From positions 1 through 64,000 of the forward strand of contig NZ_JAMOIL010000011.1 in the NCBI RefSeq assembly GCF_023656415.1: a stretch of 64,000 bases of DNA, read 5' to 3'. The stretch is from Nocardioides bruguierae (GTDB lineage Bacteria > Actinomycetota > Actinomycetes > Propionibacteriales > Nocardioidaceae). Below, piece by piece: positions 44,589 through 56,075 of the stretch. Within the stretch, counting starts at the first letter, position 1; every line of letters begins with the position of its first letter. The notes under the pieces were generated by a model. That model worked only from the letters and a program-made list of their open reading frames with translations, did no database searches and had not been told where the DNA came from. A program made the translations under genes and the position numbers.

Positions 44589-44990
44589 GTGCCCACCATG
44601 ACCGCCGCCCAGCGGCGCGAGCTGGAGAAGATCCAGTTCGACGCCTACCTGGCCGAGTGCAAGTCCCGCGAGCTGCTCGAGACGCTGTCGAGCAAGTGGG
44701 TGGCGCTCGTGCTCAGCGCGCTGCGTGAGAAGGGCGCGCTGCGCTACTCCGAGATCGCGCGCACCATCGCCGGGGCCAGCCAGAAGATGCTCACCCAGAC
44801 CCTGCGCGCCCTCGAGCGCGACGGACTGGTCAGCCGCGAGGTCGAGCCCACCGTCCCCGTCAGCGTCACCTACGAGCTCACGCCGCTGGGCGACTCGCTC
44901 TCCGGTCTCGTCCTGTCCGTCAAGGCCTGGGCCGAGGCGAACATGGTGGACGTCATGGTCGCCCGCGCGGAGTACGACGACCGCACCTGA
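44589..44990 (+). CDS. HxlR-family transcriptional regulator
   Basis: A 133-aa winged-helix protein. HxlR features are LETLSSKWVALVLSALRE, LRYSEIARTIAGASQKMLTQ, TLRALERDGLVSREVEPTVP and VSVTYELTPLGDSL. A Cys at about residue 24 (LAECKSRE) just before the core is where redox-sensing members carry their reactive cysteine. GTG 44589 follows GGAGG at short spacing; ATG 44598 is an alternative. It most likely regulates the divergent reductase. Confidence 0.9.
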   Translation: MPTMTAAQRRELEKIQFDAYLAECKSRELLETLSSKWVALVLSALREKGALRYSEIARTIAGASQKMLTQTLRALERDGLVSREVEPTVPVSVTYELTPLGDSLSGLVLSVKAWAEANMVDVMVARAEYDDRT

Positions 44991-45027
44991 GCAGCCGAAG
45001 TCCCCGCCGGCTTGTGGGATCCGGGGA

Positions 45028-45885
45028 TCAGCGGCGCCGCAGCACCAGCGAGACGAGGCCGAGCACGAGCACGGCGGCCAGGCAGATGACCGCCGTGATC
45101 GCGGTGCTGCGCCACAGGCTGTCGAGGAGGGCGTCCCAGGTCGGCTCCAGGAACTGCGAGCCGCCGGACGCGGCGTTGACGGCGTCGAGCACCGTGGGCC
45201 GGGCCGAGGCCAGGAAGATCGCGAGCAGCCCCGTGCCGAGCAGCCCGAGGACGCCGGCGACGAGGAGTGCTCGTAGCCGCTTGGTGGTGATCACGACGGC
45301 CGCGACGACGAGAGCGACCAGGATCCAGGGCAGCCAGCGGTCCATCTGCTCGACGACCACGTAGACGTCGTGCACCCGGTCGAGACGGTCCGGGCGGGCC
45401 ACCTCGACCTCCACCTCGGGCGCCCGGTTGCGGGCGATCCGCGGCAGCACGTCCCGGCGCACCAGCACCGCGACGACCTGGTCGAGCACCGGCGTGAGGT
45501 CCAGGGTGATGACGTCCGGCGGCACGTCGTCCGTGATCGCCTCCGACAGCCCGGCGTGCACGCTGCGATTCGCCGCCGACCACAGCCCCGGGAAGTCCTC
45601 GGACTCGACCACGCTCTGCGTCACCCGGTCGACCGCCTTGTCCACCGCCGAGCCCGACAGGACCGGCAGCTGGTCCTCGATGGCCTGCTGGAGGGCGCCC
45701 GACACCCGGGAGGCCACCGCGTCCTGCACCTCCGGCTCGTCGGCCAGCGGTGCCACCGCCTCCACGTAGGCGTCGGTGTCGGTCACCAGCGACGTCGTCC
45801 ACGACGACACGAGCCACACGGGCAGCAGCAGGGCGGCGACCAGCAGCAGGACGAGCGAGAACGCGCGACGCGGGAGGCTGAACAC
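45028..45885 (-). CDS. Integral membrane protein of unknown function
   Basis: A 285-aa protein with an N-terminal TM helix (AFSLVLLLVAALLLPVWLV), a ~150-residue extracytoplasmic region with repeated Asp/Val motifs (TDTDAYVEAVAPLADEPEVQ, then ITLDLTPVLDQV), and three C-terminal TM helices. This layout recurs in uncharacterised actinobacterial membrane proteins. I cannot assign a function. The start is GTG 45885. It is convergent with the HxlR gene across a 37-bp gap and followed upstream by dispersed repeats. Confidence 0.72.
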   Translation of the reverse strand: MFSLPRRAFSLVLLLVAALLLPVWLVSSWTTSLVTDTDAYVEAVAPLADEPEVQDAVASRVSGALQQAIEDQLPVLSGSAVDKAVDRVTQSVVESEDFPGLWSAANRSVHAGLSEAITDDVPPDVITLDLTPVLDQVVAVLVRRDVLPRIARNRAPEVEVEVARPDRLDRVHDVYVVVEQMDRWLPWILVALVVAAVVITTKRLRALLVAGVLGLLGTGLLAIFLASARPTVLDAVNAASGGSQFLEPTWDALLDSLWRSTAITAVICLAAVLVLGLVSLVLRRR

Positions 45886-45917
45886 GGGGACATCCTGGCA
45901 GGCCGAGCGCGGGACGT

Positions 45918-46010
45918 GGTCTCGACGCCCGGTCGTCGCCTGGGCTCCTTCCTGCTCGACCAGCGGGGGCCTCGGTCTCGCGACGGTTGCTGCGCAACCT
46001 CCTCGACCAG
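45918..46010. repeat. Dispersed palindromic repeats (locus 4): one type 1 and one type 2
   Basis: A type 1 element lies at 45918-45961 (ggtctcgac...gctcgacc). A type 2 element in reverse orientation lies at 45970-46010, with centre GGTTGC-tgc-GCAACC. They fill the gap between the membrane protein and treZ. Confidence 0.85.
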
Positions 46011-46020
46011 CGGAGGGGCG

Positions 46021-47835
46021 TCAGGGCAGGCGCAGCAGGACGCCGGCGTGGCCGGCGAGGCTCAGGGTGGAGCCCGAGACGCTCACGTCGGAGTCGGCCG
46101 GGTCACCGGTCCTCGCCAGCACGACCGCACCGTCCGGCACCTCCACGCTCGCCGGCAGGGGCGCCAGGTTCAGCACCAGCCGCACGGGCGCACCGCCCGC
46201 GGACGACGTCCGGTCGAGCGTGAACAACCGCTCCGCCTCGTCCGCGTGGGCCGTGACCGAGCCGAAGCCGGGGTCCGTGAGCGCGGGCTCGCTGCGCCGC
46301 AGCGCCCCGAGCAGCCGGTAGAGGTCCAGCAGCCGCGCGTGGTGGCCCGAGCCGGCCTCGGCCCAGTCCAGCTTCGAGCGGGTGAAGGTCTCGGGGTCCT
46401 GCGGGTCCGGGACGACGGCCGGGTCCCAGCCCATCTCCGCGAACTCGGCGATCCGGCCCTCGGCGGTGGCCTTGCCGAGCTCGGGCTCGGTGTGGGAGGT
46501 GAAGAACTGGAACGGCGTGGTGGCGCCCCACTCCTCGCCCTGGAACAGCATGGGCGTGAACGGCCCGGCCAGCGTCAGCAGCGCCGCGGACCCGAGCTGG
46601 TGCTCGTCGAGGTGCTCGGTGAGCCGGTCGCCGATTGCCCGGTTGCCGATCTGGTCGTGGTTCTGGTTGCAGACGACCAGCCGCCACGTGGGCATGTGCG
46701 CGGTGTCGACGGGCACGCCGTGGTCACGCCCCCGGAAGGAGGAGTACGTGCCGTCGTGGAAGAACCCGCGCTCACACACCTTCGCCAGCGCCGAGAGCGG
46801 TTCGAAGTCGGCGTAGTAGCCGGTGGTCTCGCCGGTCAGGGCGACGTGCACGGCGTGGTGGAAGTCGTCGCTCCACTGCGCGTCGAGGCCGTAGCCGCCG
46901 GCCTCGCGCGGGGTGATGAGGCGCGGGTCGTTGAGGTCGGACTCGGCGATCAGCGTCAGCGGACGCCCGAGCGTCGCCGAGAGCGCCGCGGTCTCGATCG
47001 CCATCTCCTCCAGCAGGTGCCGGTGGGCGGAGTCGCGCAGCGCGTGCACGGCGTCCAGGCGCAGGGCGTCGACGTGGTACTCGGCGAACCACATCCGCAC
47101 GTTGTCGAGGATGTAGCGGCGCACCTCGGCCGAGCCGTCCTCGTCGAGGTTGAGCAGGTCGCCCCACGTGTTGCGACCGGTCTTGAGGTAGCCGCCGAAC
47201 ATCGGCAGGTAGTTCCCGGACGGACCCAGGTGGTTGTAGACGACGTCCTGCACGACCCCGAGGCCGCGGGCGTGGCAGGCGTCCACGAAGCGCCGGTAGG
47301 CGTCGGGCCCGCCGTAGTTCTCGGTGACCGCGAACCAGCCGACCCCGTCGTAGCCCCAGTTGTGGGTGCCGCCGAACGCGTTGACGGGCAGCGGCTCCAC
47401 CAGGTCCACACCGAGGTCGACGAGGTGGTCGAGCCGCTCGATCGCGGAGTCAAGGGTGCCCCCGGGCGTGAACGTGCCGACGTGCAGCTCGTAGATCACC
47501 GAGCCGGCCAGCTGCCGGCCGGTCCAGCCGGAGTCGCCCCACGCGTACGGCTCGTCGGCGGACCACCGCGAGAGGCCGTGGACGCCGGCGGGCTGCTGCG
47601 CCGAGCGCGGGTCGGGGCGCGGGGTGTCGTCCTCGTCGAGCAGGTAGCCGTAGTCCACCGGGCCGTCGGTGGGCACCGGCGCCGCCGGCGTCCACCACCC
47701 GTCCGAGCCCCGCGTCATCGCCACCGTGGTCATCGGCACCGTGGAGCCGTCACCGAGACGCAGCGAGACGGCGGAGGGCTCGGGTGCCCAGACGTCGAAC
47801 GGGCCGCGTCCGGGCTTGGTCAGCGGGGTGGCCAT
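46021..47835 (-). CDS. treZ: Malto-oligosyltrehalose trehalohydrolase
   Basis: A 604-aa GH13 enzyme that releases trehalose from the maltooligosyl-trehalose made by TreY. An N-terminal carbohydrate-binding-like domain ([16 protein letters not shown]) precedes the barrel with [27 protein letters not shown], the nucleophile region [11 protein letters not shown], the acid [11 protein letters not shown], and the transition-state Asp in [10 protein letters not shown]. All three catalytic positions are present. It lies 7 bp after treY, so it is the last gene of treX-treY-treZ. Confidence 0.95.
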   Translation of the reverse strand: MATPLTKPGRGPFDVWAPEPSAVSLRLGDGSTVPMTTVAMTRGSDGWWTPAAPVPTDGPVDYGYLLDEDDTPRPDPRSAQQPAGVHGLSRWSADEPYAWGDSGWTGRQLAGSVIYELHVGTFTPGGTLDSAIERLDHLVDLGVDLVEPLPVNAFGGTHNWGYDGVGWFAVTENYGGPDAYRRFVDACHARGLGVVQDVVYNHLGPSGNYLPMFGGYLKTGRNTWGDLLNLDEDGSAEVRRYILDNVRMWFAEYHVDALRLDAVHALRDSAHRHLLEEMAIETAALSATLGRPLTLIAESDLNDPRLITPREAGGYGLDAQWSDDFHHAVHVALTGETTGYYADFEPLSALAKVCERGFFHDGTYSSFRGRDHGVPVDTAHMPTWRLVVCNQNHDQIGNRAIGDRLTEHLDEHQLGSAALLTLAGPFTPMLFQGEEWGATTPFQFFTSHTEPELGKATAEGRIAEFAEMGWDPAVVPDPQDPETFTRSKLDWAEAGSGHHARLLDLYRLLGALRRSEPALTDPGFGSVTAHADEAERLFTLDRTSSAGGAPVRLVLNLAPLPASVEVPDGAVVLARTGDPADSDVSVSGSTLSLAGHAGVLLRLP

Positions 47836-47842
47836 CAGCGGA

Positions 47843-50244
47843 TCAGGGCTCCTTCACGAGCAGGGCGACGGGATGGGTGGCGAGCAGGCCGGCGAGCAGG
47901 CCGTCCGTGCCGCGCCGGGTGAGGGCGTCGTGCCAGGCGTGCGCGCTGCCCTGCCCGGAGGCGGCGGGGGCGTCCTGGGTCGAGGGCAGCAGCAGCCGGG
48001 TGTCGCCCCAGCCACCGCGCTCGGCCAGCTTCTGCGGCATCCGGGTGACCACCGTGATCGCGCCGCCCCGGTCGAACGCCAGGACGTGCTCGGCGGCCTC
48101 GCCCGTCACCTCGACGGGCGTGTAGCCGGTGAACAGGTCCGGGCTGTCGCGGCGCAGGTGCAGCGCGGTGGTGACCACGTGCAGCTTGTCGGCGGCGTCG
48201 TCCCCGGTCTGGCCGGCCAGCACCGCCGCCCGGTGTGCGAAGTCGACGCGGCGCCGGTTGTCGGGGTCGACGAGCGACTGCTCGAGCAGCTCCGAGCCCT
48301 GGTAGACGTCGGGCACGCCCGGCATCGTCAGGGCCAGCAGCTTCGCGGCGAGCGTGTTCGACCAGGCGGCCGGCAGCAGGTCGGCGACCAGCCCGTCGAG
48401 CAGCTCGCGGGCCTCGGGGTGGTCGAAGGCGGCGTCGACGGCCGCGTGCACGGCCGCCTCGTAGGCCTCGTCCGGCTCCGTCCAGGTGGTGCGGTCGCCG
48501 GCCTCGCGCATCGCCTTCATCGCGTACCCGTGCAGGCGCTCGCGCAGGACGTCGTCGGGGTCGCTGCCCCACGCGCCCAGCACGGCCTGCCACAGCAGGT
48601 TGCCGAAGACGGGGTCGGGCAGCGGGGACGCGGCCAGCAGCACGTCCAGCACCTGCGACCAGCGCTCGGGCACCTCGGCCAGCGCCGTGATCCGCGCGCG
48701 GACGTCCTCGCCGCGCTTGGTGTCGTGGGTCGAGAGCGTGGTCATCGCCAGGGGCCAGTGCTCCTGGCGGGCGGTCATCGCCTCGTGCCAGCCGCCGACC
48801 GACAGGGAGAACTCGGCCGGGTCGCCGCCGACCTCGGTGAGCGAGGTGAGCCGCGGGTAGCGGTAGAACGCGCAGTCCTCCACGCCCTTGGCCATCACCA
48901 TGCCCGAGGTCTGCTGGAACCGCCGGGTGGCCGCCAGCGCCGGGTCGTGCAGCCACGGCTCGAGCACGTCGAACGTCTCGGCGAGGTCCGGGCGGTGCTC
49001 GCGGGCCGCGGCGAACGCGGCGTCCAGGTGCTCCACCCCGGTCAGGTCCGGCTCGTCGGGCGTGGGGCCGAGCGCCAGGTAGGAGCGGTAGACCGGGAAG
49101 CAGCTGAGCAGCTCGCCCACCGCGTCCTGGCAGCGGTAGGGCGAGAGGGTCGGCAGGAACCGGCGCAGCTCGCGCACCAGCCGGTTCACCTCGCTGTGCA
49201 GGATGCCGTCGGCGACCTCGCGCTTGAGGTCGTGCACCATCGCGTGGAAGTCGGCAGGCTCGCCGCCGCGCAGCCGGGCGTCCAGGGCGGTCAGCGGCTC
49301 CTCGCCGGCGGGGTCGACCAGCACCCGCTCGACCATCGCGAGCGCGTCGTAGCCGGTGGTGCCCTCGGTGGCCCACGCGGACGGCATCTCCTCGCCGGGC
49401 TCGAGGATCTTCTCGACCAGCACGTAGGCGCCGCCGGTGAGCTCCGCGAGGTCCTCGAGGTACTTCTTCGGGTCGCGCAGGCCGTCGGGGTGGTCCACCC
49501 GCAGGCCGTCGACCAGCCCCTCGCGGAACCAGCGGCCGATCTCGACATGGGTCTCGGCGAAGACGTCCGGCTCCTCCACCCGCACCGCGGCGAGCGTGTT
49601 GACCGCGAAGAACCGCCGGTAGTTCAGGGCGTCGTCGGCGCGGTGCCAGTCGACCAGCTCGTAGTGCTGGCGGGCGTGCACGGCCACCGGGTCGTCGTCC
49701 ACCCCGGAGGCGGTGCCGGGCGCCACGGGAAAGGCGTTGTCCCAGTAGTGCAGCTCCAGGCCGCGCTCGGTCTCCACGAGGGAGAGGTGGTCGATCGTCC
49801 CGTCGGCCCGGACGTCGTCCGTGCCCACCACCGGCATCTGCAGCCGCTGGCCGGAGGCGTCCCAGTCCACGTCGAAGGCGTGCGCGTGGGGGGCGTCGCG
49901 GCCCAGCATCAGCACCTCCCACCACCACGGGTCCTCGGACGGAGTGGCGACGCCGACGTGGTTGGGCACGATGTCGACGAGCACGCCCATGCCCAGCTCA
50001 CGGGCCTTGCGCGAGAGCGCCGCCAGGCCGGCCTCGCCGCCCCGGGAGGCGTCGAGGTGGTCGTGGGCCACCACGTCGTAGCCGTGCGTCGAGCCCGGCT
50101 CGGAGGCCAGGATCGGCGACAGGTAGACCCAGTCGACGCCGAGGTCGCGCAGGTAGGGCAGCCGCTCGGCGGCCGCGAACAGGTCGTCCTCGGCGGTGAT
50201 CTGCAGCCGGTAGGTCGAGGTGGGGGCGGACGTCGGCCGGGTGC

Positions 50245-50248
<4 letters not shown>
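47843..50248 (-). CDS. treY: Malto-oligosyltrehalose synthase
   Basis: An 801-aa GH13 enzyme that isomerises the reducing end of maltodextrin to an alpha,alpha-1,1 linkage. TreY signatures: [58 protein letters not shown], the nucleophile in [24 protein letters not shown] with the acid, and [20 protein letters not shown] 50248 overlaps the treX stop by 4 bp. The product passes to TreZ. Confidence 0.95.
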
Positions 50249-52542
<2,294 letters not shown>

Positions 52543-52772
52543 GCGGTGCCTCCTCGTCCTGCGCGGTGGCGCACCGCGCGGCCGGGTGACGATCGCGACC
52601 CGGCGCCACGCAGGTACCCCTGTGGGCCCCCACTCAAGCAGCCGAGGGCAGCGGTGTGCGTCACCGCCGGGTGAGGCGGGAGGTCCGGTAACCGCGACAG
52701 GGTGTCCACGACACGGACGCCGTCGGTCCTCTGCGGTGTGACCTGCGCGATCGTCTACGGGCACCTGACTGG

Positions 52773-52778
52773 TTAGAT
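52773..52778 (+). promoter_or_regulatory. Leaderless -10 box for first zinc-finger/HTH gene
   Basis: TTAGAT lies 8 nt before ATG 52787. Upstream in the 244-bp divergent gap is the dyad GTGTC-cac-GACAC (52702-52714). Confidence 0.4.
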
Positions 52779-52786
52779 GCATCGAC

Positions 52787-53239
52787 ATGAACAGCGCACC
52801 CGAGAACGACGGTGAGACCTACGCCGCCGTGGAGCAGACCACCACGGGGAAGATCTGCTCCTTCTGCGGGCGCGGTGCCACGGCCGACAGGCCTCTCGCG
52901 GGTGGCTACGGCGCCATGATCTGCCGCGCGTGCATCGACGGTGCACGCGACATGCTCGACGACCAGGCCTCGCCCCCGGCCGGCGGAGAGCTGCGGAGCT
53001 ACTGGGAGGACGGCACCGACGGTGACGTCCTGGCCGGCCTCCGCATCATGAAGGCCTCCGCCCGCCAGGCGGACGAGTTCCTCTTCACCTGGGTCGCCAT
53101 CGCCCGGGCCCACGGCAACTCGTGGGCGGCCATCGGCGACGTCTTCGGCACGACGCGGCAGGCTGCCTGGGAGCGCTTCGCCCGCCGTCTGCCCGACGTG
53201 ACCGACCTGCTCGCGGGCGAGGGCTCCTCCACCGACTGA
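52787..53239 (+). CDS. ClpX-like C4 zinc finger / HTH protein, paralogue 1
   Basis: A 150-aa protein with two recognisable parts. Residues 24-49 hold CSFC...CRAC (Cys24, 27, 46, 49) with GGYGAMIC between, the layout of the ClpX N-terminal zinc-binding domain. Residues about 111-135 hold [20 protein letters not shown], a helix-turn-helix of the type that reads DNA in WhiA/sigma-like small regulators. A middle helix ([17 protein letters not shown]) links them. There is no ATPase domain. It is the first of three tandem paralogues and likely leaderless. It may be a DNA-binding regulator using the zinc domain for dimerisation; this is inference. Confidence 0.82.
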   Translation: MNSAPENDGETYAAVEQTTTGKICSFCGRGATADRPLAGGYGAMICRACIDGARDMLDDQASPPAGGELRSYWEDGTDGDVLAGLRIMKASARQADEFLFTWVAIARAHGNSWAAIGDVFGTTRQAAWERFARRLPDVTDLLAGEGSSTD

Positions 53240-53276
53240 GCGCGTGGCCGGTCGGCCGGGGCTACACCGTGAGGAC

Positions 53277-53299
53277 CACCCCGACGGGGTCCGGGTGGC
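53277..53299 (+). terminator. Possible hairpin after paralogue 1
   Basis: CCACCC...GGGTGG enclose a small CCCGACGGGG palindrome 38 bp after the stop of the first zinc-finger/HTH gene. There is no T-run, so it is a weak call. Confidence 0.35.
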
Positions 53300-53397
53300 C
53301 CGGACGGGCCTGCCAGGTCGCTGTGGACATCATGTGCATCTGGCCCTGACGGGTCACGTGTCGCTCGATCGGGTGATTCGTGGTGCATCATCGTGGT

Positions 53398-53823
53398 GTG
53401 ACTCCCCGACCGTCCGACCAGGACCAGCGCGCGACTCGGGACCGCGCGCTCAGCGACAACCAGACCACCTGCAGCTTCTGCCTCGAACCCACCCAGGGTG
53501 CCCCGGTGTACCCCGGGTTCGCGGCCAGCATCTGCGCCGACTGCGCGGCGGAGGCCGCGCGCAGCCTCGCCGCCGGCGAGGTGACCGACCGCTGGGCGGG
53601 CACGGACCTGCTCACCGGCCTCGCCCGCTGCCTCTCGTCGACCCGTCAGGCCGAGCAGATGCTCGTCACCTGGGTCGGCCGGGCGCGGGACGGCGGGCTC
53701 AGCTGGGCCCGCATCGGTGGCGTGGTGGGCACGACCCGCCAGGCCGCCTGGGAGCGCTTCGCCAAGCGCCTCCCCGACGCCGAGGCCGAGCACGCCGACG
53801 AGCGTGCCCACGCCGGCGTCTGA
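53398..53823 (+). CDS. ClpX-like C4 zinc finger / HTH protein, paralogue 2
   Basis: A 141-aa paralogue of the gene 158 bp upstream. Cys25, 28, 46 and 49 (CSFC and CADC, with the spacing kept) form the zinc site. The HTH is [20 protein letters not shown] (about 101-120), nearly identical in its recognition half to paralogue 1, while the linker has diverged (TDRWAGTDLLTGLARC). GTG 53398 is chosen over GTG 53380 and 53383 because the N-terminus then matches the others in length. The strong terminator at 53898 ends this unit, so each paralogue seems to have its own promoter. Confidence 0.8.
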   Translation: MTPRPSDQDQRATRDRALSDNQTTCSFCLEPTQGAPVYPGFAASICADCAAEAARSLAAGEVTDRWAGTDLLTGLARCLSSTRQAEQMLVTWVGRARDGGLSWARIGGVVGTTRQAAWERFAKRLPDAEAEHADERAHAGV

Positions 53824-53897
53824 CCCTCTCCCGACCACCCGCCGGACGGACGCCCTCGGGGAGCGTCCGCCCGCACCACACCTCGCCTCAGCGCACG

Positions 53898-53940
53898 CCG
53901 ACGGCCACCCACGTCATGTCCCGACGTGGGTGGCCGTCGG
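53898..53940. terminator. Strong hairpin terminator after paralogue 2
   Basis: An 18-bp perfect stem (53898-53915 with 53923-53940) and a seven-base loop lie 75 bp after the stop. It separates paralogues 2 and 3. The rest of the 286-bp gap shows no gene. Confidence 0.88.
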
Positions 53941-54109
53941 CCGTCCGGAGCCCGGCCGCCGGCACTGGGAGGACGGACATGTTCTCCACGACCCCTGACG
54001 TGCGCCCCGCGCTCTGTCATGATCGGACCCGCGGGTTCCGGGTGCCACGCGTTCAGCTCTTCCTGACCGAGGCGCTCACGTCGCCTCCCCCTTGGACGAT
54101 CGGTGTGAC

Positions 54110-54550
54110 ATGGACCCCTTCGAGAGACGCGAGCGACCCCTGCTGCTGACGCCCGAGGGCAAGACGTGCAGCATGTGCGGCCGCACCGGTGGTGCCGGCG
54201 ACCGGATGGTCGGCGGCTTCGGTGTCGTCGTGTGCGCCGACTGCGTCGCCGACGCGCACCGGCTCGTGACCGGCGGCGCCGAGCCCGACGCGGCCGACGT
54301 GCCGTGGAAGGACCGCTCGCAGGCCGAGATCCTCGAGACCCTGCCCCGCATCGTGGCTGCCTCCCGGCAGATGGAGCGCTTCCTGTTCACCTGGGTCGCC
54401 GTGGCGCGACAGTCGGGCATCTCCTGGGCCCACATCGGCCGCACCCTCGGGGTCACGCGCCAGGCCGCGTGGGAGCGCTTCGCCAAGCGCCTGCCCGACG
54501 TCCCGGCCGCCGACCAGGACGTCGCGGAAGAAGTGGTTACCGAACAGTAG
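54110..54550 (+). CDS. ClpX-like C4 zinc finger / HTH protein, paralogue 3
   Basis: A 146-aa third paralogue. Zinc ligands are Cys20, 23, 42 and 45 (CSMC and CADC), separated by GGFGVVVC as in the others. The HTH reads [20 protein letters not shown] (about 104-123), followed by FAKRLPD as in paralogue 2. The middle helix is SRQMERFLFTWVAVARQSG. A short acidic C-terminus ends DVAEEVVTEQ. ATG 54110 is preferred over TTG 54092. The acyl-CoA dehydrogenase gene begins 23 bp downstream but has its own leaderless -10, so co-regulation is possible but not required. Confidence 0.82.
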   Translation: MDPFERRERPLLLTPEGKTCSMCGRTGGAGDRMVGGFGVVVCADCVADAHRLVTGGAEPDAADVPWKDRSQAEILETLPRIVAASRQMERFLFTWVAVARQSGISWAHIGRTLGVTRQAAWERFAKRLPDVPAADQDVAEEVVTEQ

Positions 54551-54560
54551 CCTTCCGGCG

Positions 54561-54566
54561 TAGTCT
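54561..54566 (+). promoter_or_regulatory. Leaderless -10 box for acyl-CoA dehydrogenase
   Basis: TAGTCT, identical to the recC -10, ends 7 nt before ATG 54574. No ribosome site is present. Confidence 0.5.
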
Positions 54567-54573
54567 GGGTCAC

Positions 54574-55728
54574 ATGGAGCGGACGATCTACGACGACGAC
54601 CACGAGGCCTTCCGAGACTCGGTGCGTGAGTTCCTGCAGCGGTCGGTGGTGCCGCACGTGGAGGAGCACGCCGAGCAGAAGGCGCTCCCGCGCGAGTTCT
54701 GGCTCGAGGCCGGCAAGCAGGGCTTCCTCGGCCTGGAGATCCCCGAGCAGTTCGGCGGCGCCGGCGACCTCAAGGACGGCGACTACCGGTTCAACGCGGT
54801 GCTGATGGAGGAGCTCTCCTTCGTCAACGCCGCGCTCTCCAGCTGCGTCGGCATCCACGCCGACATCGTGGCGCCCTACCTCGTCGAGCTCGGCACCCCC
54901 GAGCAGCACGAGCGGTGGCTGCCGCAGGCCGCCAGCGGCGAGCTGCTCTGCGCCATCGGCATGACCGAGCCCTCCGGCGGCTCCGACCTCGCCGCGCTGA
55001 AGACCACCGGCGTCAAGGACGGGGACGGCTGGGTGGTCAACGGCTCGAAGACGTTCATCACCAACGGCTACTCGGCCGACCTGGTGGTCACCGCCGTGCG
55101 CACCAGCCCCGAGAAGGGCGCCCGCGGCATCACGCTGTTCGGCATCGAGACCTCCGCCGAGGGCTTCAGCCGCGGCCGCAAGCTCGACAAGGTCGGGCAG
55201 GACGAGTCCGACACCGCCGAGCTGTTCTTCGAGAACCTCCGCGTCACCGAGGCCGACGTCGTCGGCCAGGTGGACGGCGGGTTCATCCACATGATGCAGA
55301 AGCTGCCGCAGGAGCGGCTGGGCTGCGCGATCTCCAACCTCGCCCACGCCAAGCAGATCCTGCTGGAGACCCTGGAGTACACGAAGGAGCGTGCGGCGTT
55401 CGGCTCGCCGATCGGCTCCTTCCAGCACAACAAGTTCCTGCTCGCTGAGCTCTTCACGCAGGTCGACGTCACCCAGGCCTACGTGGACCAGTGCGTGCTC
55501 GCCCACTCCCAGAAGCAGCTCACGCCCATCGACGCGGCCAAGGCGAAGTGGTGGACGTCGGAGATCCAGAACTCGATCCTCGACCACTGCGTGCAGCTGC
55601 ACGGCGGGTACGGCTTCATGAACGAGTACCGGGTCGCCCGCGCCTGGCGCGACGCCCGCGTCTCCAAGATCTGGGCCGGCTCCAACGAGATCATGAAGGA
55701 GCTCATCGGCCGCGACCTCGGCCTCTGA
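54574..55728 (+). CDS. Acyl-CoA dehydrogenase (long-chain/LCAD-like)
   Basis: A 384-aa FAD enzyme of beta-oxidation. Motifs: GIHADIVAPYLVELG, IGMTEPSGGSDLAALKTTG, GSKTFITNGYSADL, KVGQDESDTAELFFENLRV and LHGGYGFMNEYRVAR. It ends AGSNEIMKELIGRDLGL, as in LCAD-type enzymes, where the catalytic Glu sits instead in the helix after KLPQERL; that Glu is present. It differs in type from the acyl-CoA dehydrogenase at 19385, which carries the Glu in IFEGTNQIQR. The start is set by the leaderless -10. A large repeat cluster follows. Confidence 0.92.
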   Translation: MERTIYDDDHEAFRDSVREFLQRSVVPHVEEHAEQKALPREFWLEAGKQGFLGLEIPEQFGGAGDLKDGDYRFNAVLMEELSFVNAALSSCVGIHADIVAPYLVELGTPEQHERWLPQAASGELLCAIGMTEPSGGSDLAALKTTGVKDGDGWVVNGSKTFITNGYSADLVVTAVRTSPEKGARGITLFGIETSAEGFSRGRKLDKVGQDESDTAELFFENLRVTEADVVGQVDGGFIHMMQKLPQERLGCAISNLAHAKQILLETLEYTKERAAFGSPIGSFQHNKFLLAELFTQVDVTQAYVDQCVLAHSQKQLTPIDAAKAKWWTSEIQNSILDHCVQLHGGYGFMNEYRVARAWRDARVSKIWAGSNEIMKELIGRDLGL

Positions 55729-55740
55729 CCCCGCGCCGGA

Positions 55741-56042
55741 GGTTGAGGAGGTTGCGCAGCAACCGTCTCGAAACCACCGGCGGCCGGTCAGCCGGCACCG
55801 CGGGTCTTCCGGTGATCGAGGCGCGAGGCCGTCCACGGCCCTTCCGGTGATCGAGGTGCGAGGCCGTCCACGGCCCTTCCGGTGATCGAGGTGCGAGGCC
55901 GTCCACGGCCGAGCCACGAGATCCGTGCACGCGACGTCGGCGTGCGCCACTGACGAGGTGCCGGGGTCTCGTGGCTCCTCGCCGCGGCTCGTCGCACCTC
56001 GACCTCCGGATCGTCGGGGCTCGTCGCACCTCGACCACCGGA
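55741..56042. repeat. Dispersed palindromic repeat cluster (locus 5), including three 35-bp tandem units
   Basis: A type 2 element (55741-55775, centre GGTTGC-gca-GCAACC, outer ends GGTT/AACC) is followed by three tandem 35-bp units beginning cttccggtgatcgagg at 55806, 55841 and 55876, each ending in the palindrome GGCCGTccACGGCC. Further type 1 halves (ctcgtcgcacctcgacc) reach 56042. This accounts for almost all of the 347-bp gap 55729-56075. There are no unique spacers, so it is not a CRISPR array. Confidence 0.88.
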
Positions 56043-56075
56043 TCGCCCGGACACCGGTGAGCCGGGACGACGGGA

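Noticed and set aside
55806..55910. Three 35-bp direct repeats that look like a CRISPR array
   Set aside because: Units are head-to-tail without unique spacers, there is no leader and no cas gene, and they belong to the dispersed palindromic family.
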